Assembly: GCA_030813035.1 (NCBI GenBank)
Contig: JAUSTV010000001.1
Length of the DNA stretch: 64,000 nt
Direction: 5' to 3' (one strand)
DNA from: Bacillus_BA fengqiuensis
Lineage (GTDB): Bacteria > Bacillota > Bacilli > Bacillales > Bacillaceae_H
Position 1 is the first letter of the stretch. Each line of letters begins with the position of its first letter. A program made the translations under genes and the position numbers. Below, piece by piece: positions 59,504-64,000 of this stretch. The notes under the pieces are model-generated. The model made no database searches. It had not been told where the DNA came from and saw only the letters and a list, made by a program, of their open reading frames with translations.

Positions 59504-60130
59504 TTAACGAGCAAATAAATGGTTGCCTATTCTCTTGATTGCAGAACGTGTAAAAATCCACTCATTCGTAGCTGTAGATGGATTGTAATAATAGACAGAC
59601 CCATTCGAAGGATCCCACCCCTTAAATACATCAATGACAGCTCGATACGCTGGATAGTTAGGAGTCAAATCATACTGGCCATCATCTACACAAGTAAAAG
59701 CGTTAGTCTGAAAAATCACTCCAGATACCGTCTTTGGAAACCCAGGAGATTCAAGTCGATTTAATATGACAGCAGCTACGGCTACTTGTCCTTCATAGAC
59801 TTCTCCTCGAGCCTCCCCATGTACCACACGAGCCATTTGTTCTACATTCAATAGTTGTTGATATGTACGCGTCCCTACTTTGCCGTCTATACTGAGATCT
59901 GTATCTCGTTGAAACTCTTTTACAGCTCCTTCTGTAGCAGGGCCATAATACCCTGTAGGGGAAGCGTGTAAATACCCCATTTTTATGAGCTGTTCCTGCA
60001 AACGGTAAACTTGATTTCCTTCACTACGAGGCTCTAGTAACACAGCAGCTTCTGTTCTCGGCACTTGGTAAAACAAAGTAACAAGAAGAGACAAAAGAAA
60101 GATCATTCCATATTTTTTCACTGTTTTCAA
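59504..60130 (-). CDS. sleB: SleB-type cell-wall hydrolase
   Basis: 208 residues. Signal peptide (to ~28), a peptidoglycan-binding domain at ~35-92 (VYRLQEQLIKMGYLHASPTG) and the SleB/CwlJ hydrolase domain from ~93 (MARVVHGEARGE, then NAFTCVDDGQYDLTPNYPAY and the YYYNPSTATNEW and RIGNHLF segments). Catalytic Glu is in HGEARGE. Needed for spore cortex breakdown during germination; the usual partner ypeB is not next to it, so it may be a paralogue. Confidence 0.88.
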   Translation of the reverse strand: MKTVKKYGMIFLLSLLVTLFYQVPRTEAAVLLEPRSEGNQVYRLQEQLIKMGYLHASPTGYYGPATEGAVKEFQRDTDLSIDGKVGTRTYQQLLNVEQMARVVHGEARGEVYEGQVAVAAVILNRLESPGFPKTVSGVIFQTNAFTCVDDGQYDLTPNYPAYRAVIDVFKGWDPSNGSVYYYNPSTATNEWIFTRSAIKRIGNHLFAR

Positions 60131-60388
60131 GTATAGTAACCCCTTTCTAATTTTGATTTATGTTAAAAAGAAATATACTGTTCTATCTTTTGAGCTACTG
60201 CCACGACTTCCGTTATCATGGTTTCTTCTCTCTCCGTAAAAATGGTTTCGTTCTCTACGGAATGTAGTAGATCAATAATGAAGATAGAGACGACAAAAAT
60301 ATTATGAGCAAGATGAGACAAAAAGGAAATAGTTTCGACAAAATATGTCTAAATATTACAAAAATTAGATAGATTATAATATAGTAAG

Positions 60389-60571
60389 TTATTGTGTATA
60401 GATTACTAAGAAACGATCCCTTATAACAGACTCATCAATAATAATCACAGATGTAAATTTAATATCTATAATCTGCACATCTTTCTGTTGCTCTAGCCAA
60501 CTGTTTAATTCATATTGACTTCCAAATACTTTTATCTGAACAGCTGAGGCAATGGAATTAAATAAGCTCAC
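60389..60571 (-). CDS. Small protein, possibly Cse60-like
   Basis: 60 residues. KVFGSQYELNSWLEQQKDVQ then IIDIKFTSVIIIDESV resembles small sporulation proteins of the Cse60 type, but the match is from memory and weak. GTG start with AAGGAG seven bases upstream. Soluble alpha/beta. Confidence 0.45.
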   Translation of the reverse strand: MSLFNSIASAVQIKVFGSQYELNSWLEQQKDVQIIDIKFTSVIIIDESVIRDRFLVIYTQ

Positions 60572-60654
60572 ACAAATTCTCCTTATATCAAGCCAATTTA
60601 TTGAAAATCAATCATACTATAACACATATATGTAAAATACATATAGTTATAAGT

Positions 60655-60760
60655 TAGTTTACAGAACCGGGGATTTTCGGCAATCAAAAAATACTTGAAT
60701 TTCATAGAACCAAGGCTTTTCCAAAGCAACATAATAGTCATTATGCTATATTACTTGATG
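60655..60760. repeat. Dispersed palindromic repeat, copy e
   Basis: AGTTTACAGAACCGGGGATT then AATCAAAAAATACTTGAATT, a decayed copy of the 59304 element, followed by ACATAATAGTCATTATGC. Confidence 0.5.
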
Positions 60761-60947
60761 CTAGTTATAATGAGAAGTACAGCACTTTCATACAAAGCTA
60801 TGACCACTATAAAAAAATAAAGATCTTGATATTGGTAAATAAATTATTCAAAATGAGATATTTGGTATATTTGTCACGTGAATTTTTTTCTTAAAAAAGT
60901 ATAATTAGGTGTATTTATAGATTATAAGTTTTAGGGGGAAATTACGA

Positions 60948-61580
60948 ATGTTTAAAAACAACAAAATGAAGAAATTTTTAGCCTCTGCTGCAACGGCAAC
61001 TTTTTTAGTTAGCGCTCTTATTCCAACAGCAGCAAGCGCCGCCTCTTTTAAAGATGTTCCGGAAAGTAATGTTCATTTTGAAGCCATTGATGTATTATCA
61101 GATGAAGGCATTATTAACGGTTATGGTGATGGTACATTTAAACCAAGTAACACCATCACTCGTGGTCAAGTAGCGAAGATTTTTGCTCGTTTATTTGATG
61201 AAGAAGGTGAATTACAACAAGTCTTCACGGATGTTCCTGTTACCCATGCTGATAAAGAGCTAGTACGTGCAGCATTTACTGTATACAATTATGAAGTAAT
61301 GACAGGTTCGAATGGATATTTGTACCCTGCTAAAAATATCACTCGTCAGCAGATGGCGAAAGTATTAGTAGAGGGCCTGTGGTTAGATCATGTGGAGGGT
61401 GAGGAAAGTCAAGTAAAAGACTTGGATAAAGCCTACCCTGAATATCGCGAGTATATTGAAATTTTATCTGAAAATGGCATCACAAACGTGACAGAATTCC
61501 GCCCGACAGAAACTGTATCTCGTGCTCAATTCGCAAGTTTTGTGTATCGCGCATTACTAACATTCGAAGAACAAGAGTAA
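60948..61580 (+). CDS. Secreted protein made of three SLH domains
   Basis: 210 residues. Signal peptide cut after AASAA (~31), then three S-layer-homology units: SFKDVPESNVHFEAIDVLSD (~33-75, with INGYGDGTFKPSNTITRGQ), the second at ~92-140 and the third at ~155-205. SLH domains bind pyruvylated secondary cell-wall polymer. Nothing follows the SLH units, so this is an anchor with no passenger domain. Strong AGGGGG site, own terminator. Confidence 0.9.
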   Translation: MFKNNKMKKFLASAATATFLVSALIPTAASAASFKDVPESNVHFEAIDVLSDEGIINGYGDGTFKPSNTITRGQVAKIFARLFDEEGELQQVFTDVPVTHADKELVRAAFTVYNYEVMTGSNGYLYPAKNITRQQMAKVLVEGLWLDHVEGEESQVKDLDKAYPEYREYIEILSENGITNVTEFRPTETVSRAQFASFVYRALLTFEEQE

Positions 61581-61583
61581 AGA

Positions 61584-61631
61584 GTAGCAAAAGACCTCAC
61601 CAGAATTAGGCTTGGTGAGGTCTTTTGCTAC
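61584..61631 (+). terminator. Terminator of the SLH gene
   Basis: GTAGCAAAAGACCTCACCA and its exact complement (19 bases) around an 10-base loop. Confidence 0.9.
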
Positions 61632-61725
61632 CCCCAGTTACCATAACAACCGTTCCAGGAAGTTATTTTCAATTTGGAATAGCAGTTAATATACATTTTC
61701 TAGTTCATATGTGTTTCTGTTGAAA

Positions 61726-62355
61726 CTAGTTTGCTATAAATGGTGTTTTACGTATGTATTTAGAATTTGAAATTTCATCAATTAAAAAATCTGCAATACT
61801 GCGATTGGTAATTGTTAGTCCTGGCATATCAAATAAACTTTCTTGTATAGTTTTATTAATATCTTTTTCATATATAAATGGTAACCGAACAAGTGTCCAA
61901 TCTATGCTGCTTCCTTGGAGAATGGTAAGCTCCCTTTTCTTATCCTTAATCATCTTAGAATATATAATTCGAAAGACGATGGCACCCAACTTATTTACGA
62001 ATGACTTTTTATCTCCATATACATCCAAAGAACCTCCTGTTACTCCGATATACCTTTTAATTCCGATATCTCCCATAATAGTAATTATCAGTTTTGTAAT
62101 TTCACTGTATAAAGGTGTATCTCTATTTGGTTGTCCAAAAGTATTAACAACAGCTTCGCATCCTTCAAGTAAAAAGCGAATTGAATGTGGGTTTTGAGCA
62201 TCTCCTTTAATAAGCTCTATATTTGGGCTGGTTACTGAAACTTTTTCTGGATTTCGGACAAGCATGCGAACTGTATAACCTTTTTTAATTGCCGTTTCTA
62301 CTAAAAACTTACCTGCTTTTCCAGTGCCTCCTATAATAGCAATAGTACTTTTCAT
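61726..62355 (-). CDS. NAD(P)-binding oxidoreductase (atypical SDR)
   Basis: 209 residues. Rossmann motif IIGGTGKAGKFLVETAIKKG (7-26) and the SDR-like SVDWTLVRLP-type strand (SSIDWTLVRLPFI) near 150. Belongs to the NAD(P)H-binding, NmrA/YwnB-like group that includes small quinone/flavin reductases and sensors; substrate unknown. Monocistronic. Confidence 0.85.
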   Translation of the reverse strand: MKSTIAIIGGTGKAGKFLVETAIKKGYTVRMLVRNPEKVSVTSPNIELIKGDAQNPHSIRFLLEGCEAVVNTFGQPNRDTPLYSEITKLIITIMGDIGIKRYIGVTGGSLDVYGDKKSFVNKLGAIVFRIIYSKMIKDKKRELTILQGSSIDWTLVRLPFIYEKDINKTIQESLFDMPGLTITNRSIADFLIDEISNSKYIRKTPFIAN

Positions 62356-62455
62356 CTAGAATTAGTCTCCTATCTTAAATTTCCTTTTATCACCATTTTA
62401 TCACGAGAAGGTTTAAAAAGTCGTATACCCTAAAATCAATACTCTATACATATCA

Positions 62456-62530
62456 ATTTTACATAACAACTCCTCTCTGCAATCAACAAGAGCTCCAGAT
62501 TCCTGTGAATTTGAGACTTTCACCATAATG
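62456..62530. repeat. Dispersed palindromic repeat, copy f (decayed)
   Basis: ATTTTACATAACAACTCCTC then CAATCAACAAGAGC and GTGAATTTGAGACTTTC. Recognisable mainly by the flanking CATAAC and CAATCA landmarks. Confidence 0.35.
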
Positions 62531-62632
62531 AAGGATTATCGACAATTAAAGAGCCAATAATTAATGACAGAATAATTCTCTCTCATAATACTTCTTTAAA
62601 ATAGGCAACATAAATAAAAAAGGGGTGAGTAA

Positions 62633-62770
62633 ATGTTTAATCGTAAAGTTATTAGGCTTCTGATAGGTAGTACCATTTTATCTAGTCTTTTTAGTTCAAC
62701 AATCATTATTATGACACTTATCCATCACTTTAAAATCCTGCAAACGATTAAAGAACATAACAGAAATTAA
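62633..62770 (+). CDS. Small membrane peptide, 45 residues
   Basis: MFNRKVIRLLIGSTILSSLF then SSTIIIMTLIHHFKILQTIK; one or two membrane helices. AGGGGTGAG is four bases before the ATG. Not recognised. Confidence 0.5.
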   Translation: MFNRKVIRLLIGSTILSSLFSSTIIIMTLIHHFKILQTIKEHNRN

Positions 62771-62927
62771 TCATATTTGAATTGTGTAACCTATAAAAAC
62801 GATCCAGATAAGTAACTTAAAGTTTCTCATAAGTTTATTTGAATTCATTTGTCACCTTATGCTTCTCTTTTTGATTAGGATTTGCTAAAGAAGAAAGTTT
62901 CAATTCAACTGCTAGAGTTAGTCTTGT

Positions 62928-63419
62928 TTACTTTTCATTTAGTTTTCTCACAACATCATCATAATTGAGACACCCAAGGCCATTAGATGCTTCTTCAAAT
63001 TTTTTGAATTCATCTTCTGAGCCTAGATAAAAGCTCCTAAAAATCAGTTCTGCTGTACCTTCTTTTGAAGAAGATCCGTTTCCTTCAGATTGGATGTTGT
63101 CCAAGGGTATTTCTTTTTTATGGCCATTTTTGCTGACATAATAATAATGTCGTTCAAAATTCGGAGAGGATTTTTCGTTATCCCATCCGAAATGTTGAGG
63201 AGATGATGTAGCAAGTGCACCATGTTCATTGAGTTTATATATTATAGTATCGTCTTTCATCTCTAATTTTGGCGTATTGCTTATATCATAAACGATATAG
63301 GAACAGCCGCGGTATCCATCGGGTAACAGCACTTCCTCTTTAATTTTTTTATCTTTCATGTTAAGACAAGCGCCAGTCACTAATAATAAGATAAAAAAAG
63401 ATACAGCTATTTTTTTCAT
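62928..63419 (-). CDS. Lipoprotein, possible DUF6843
   Basis: 163 residues. Lipobox VTGAC (Cys 18), then PDGYRGCSYIVYDISNTPKL and KLNEHGALATSSPQHFGWDN, the pattern of a small lipoprotein family (DUF6843-like from memory). Should be anchored outside the membrane. Function unknown. Confidence 0.65.
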   Translation of the reverse strand: MKKIAVSFFILLLVTGACLNMKDKKIKEEVLLPDGYRGCSYIVYDISNTPKLEMKDDTIIYKLNEHGALATSSPQHFGWDNEKSSPNFERHYYYVSKNGHKKEIPLDNIQSEGNGSSSKEGTAELIFRSFYLGSEDEFKKFEEASNGLGCLNYDDVVRKLNEK

Positions 63420-63619
63420 GCAATTACCTCCCCGTCTACAATAAGGCCAGCCAAGAGCAGAACCAGTGGCTTTTCTGTATCATCCAATAAATCAGACTAA
63501 ATAAGTATAAATTAAATTTCTATCCAAATACTAACGTGCAAAGAAATGAATTCCAATAACCAGCTCTTAACTGTTATTCGGGTGAATTATGTGTGAATGA
63601 TCATTGGGAGTGTGAAAAA

Positions 63620-63787
63620 ATGCCTAATAAAGACGAATATCTATCGGACACGATTAAATATAGTATTTGGATGACAAATACGGATGACCCACAACTGGAA
63701 CCTAATTTAAAATCGGAGGATATACCAAATGAAAAAACGGCGAATCAGTCGAGACAGGTGAAACAGCAAGAGGAGAATGACAGGTAG
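63620..63787 (+). CDS. Small hydrophilic protein, 55 residues
   Basis: MPNKDEYLSDTIKYSIWMTN then an Asn/Gln/Glu-rich tail. GGGAGTG lies nine bases before the ATG. Not recognised; possibly disordered. Confidence 0.45.
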   Translation: MPNKDEYLSDTIKYSIWMTNTDDPQLEPNLKSEDIPNEKTANQSRQVKQQEENDR

Positions 63788-63874
63788 GTACCTGCTATTT
63801 AGCCCCCTAATGAGTTTGGACACCTACTAAGAGTGGTTTTATACTTAAAGTAGCCAAATAAGGGGGCTTTTGTG

Positions 63875-64000
63875 ATGCAAAGACGAAAACATTCTGCAGA
63901 ATTTAAACAACAGGTGGTACAAGAAGCAATTGAAACAGGCAATCGAGCTTTGGTGGCAAGGCGTCATGAACTTAGTCCAAATCTCGTAAGCAAATGGGTA
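63875..64000 (+). CDS. IS3-type transposase OrfA, 5' part (cut by window end)
   Basis: AGGGGG site, ATG 63875: MQRRKHSAEFKQQVVQEAIE then TGNRALVARRHELSPNLVSK. This is the HTH_8/tnp_1 N-terminus (R-K-H-S-x-EFK-x-x-VV) of IS3-family OrfA. The left end of the element probably lies just upstream, near 63801-63825 (CCCCTAATGAGTTTGGAC). Confidence 0.8.
   Translation, partial: MQRRKHSAEFKQQVVQEAIETGNRALVARRHELSPNLVSKWV

Noticed and set aside
62771..62848. Leftward 25-codon frame MNSNKLMRNFKLLIWIVFIG with AAGGTGA upstream
   Set aside because: A plausible ribosome site, but too short and not repeated elsewhere; cannot be supported.

Overview
The window looks like a piece of a low-GC, endospore-forming Bacillaceae genome. 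The pointers are strong GGAGG-type ribosome binding sites, a YjcZ-type sporulation peptide, a SleB-type germination lytic enzyme, an IDEAL-domain protein, FosB (a bacillithiol transferase) and a holin-like type I toxin. The species cannot be fixed from the sequence alone. Roughly 1-35 kb reads as chromosomal backbone. From about 36 kb, and especially 44.7-64 kb, the DNA is visibly more AT-rich and carries plasmid and mobile-element debris.

Region by region: 0-6.8 kb holds the tail of an NCS2 purine permease, a GNAT acetyltransferase, a macro-domain/VWA/SIR2/thioredoxin gene run, a LysM protein, a DUF1992 protein and an APH-type kinase. 6.9-7.9 kb is a gene graveyard (ADH, TetR, cupin and aldo/keto reductase remnants). 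8-14.5 kb has an MFS carrier, a free-standing LAGLIDADG endonuclease, a secreted HEXXH protease and small unknown genes. 14.5-31 kb has a SEC-C protein, PepF, ExoA, a DJ-1/PfpI protein, LysE with a divergent XRE-cupin regulator, a DsbA-like protein, a SUV3-like helicase, Ndk, an AlkA-type glycosylase, a type I toxin with its antisense RNA, Mug and HxlR. 31-36.7 kb has a tyrosine recombinase, FosB, a dead alanine racemase, a PbuE-like efflux pump with deoD, and a DUF3231 protein. 36.8-44.5 kb has the 3' end of a group II intron, decayed small genes, a Kef-type antiporter, a YcaC-type hydrolase, an FMN reductase and LtrA.

From 44.7 to 59.2 kb, short copies of a GGTTCTGGTGCAAA end, which I read as relics of IS6-family (IS240-like) termini, lie between blocks of genes. 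The blocks are fba-ptsI-ptsH-gapN (a sugar uptake/glycolysis module), an actin-like plasmid segregation pair, a YsnF-type stress protein with three copies of a small paralogous gene, and a thiolase. An IS6 transposase relic sits at 45.7-46.2 kb. A degenerate palindromic repeat recurs between genes from 51 to 62.5 kb. The right end has SleB, an SLH-only surface protein, small secreted or membrane proteins and the start of an IS3-type transposase. The simplest reading is an integrated or merged plasmid segment assembled by IS6-type elements.

The observations I would follow first are: the deoD leader, where a perfect hairpin separates a strong Shine-Dalgarno from the start codon; the three-copy small-gene family with conserved flanking hairpins; the macro-VWA-SIR2 operon; the complete toxin/antisense RNA locus; and the IS-bounded PTS/glycolysis cargo.
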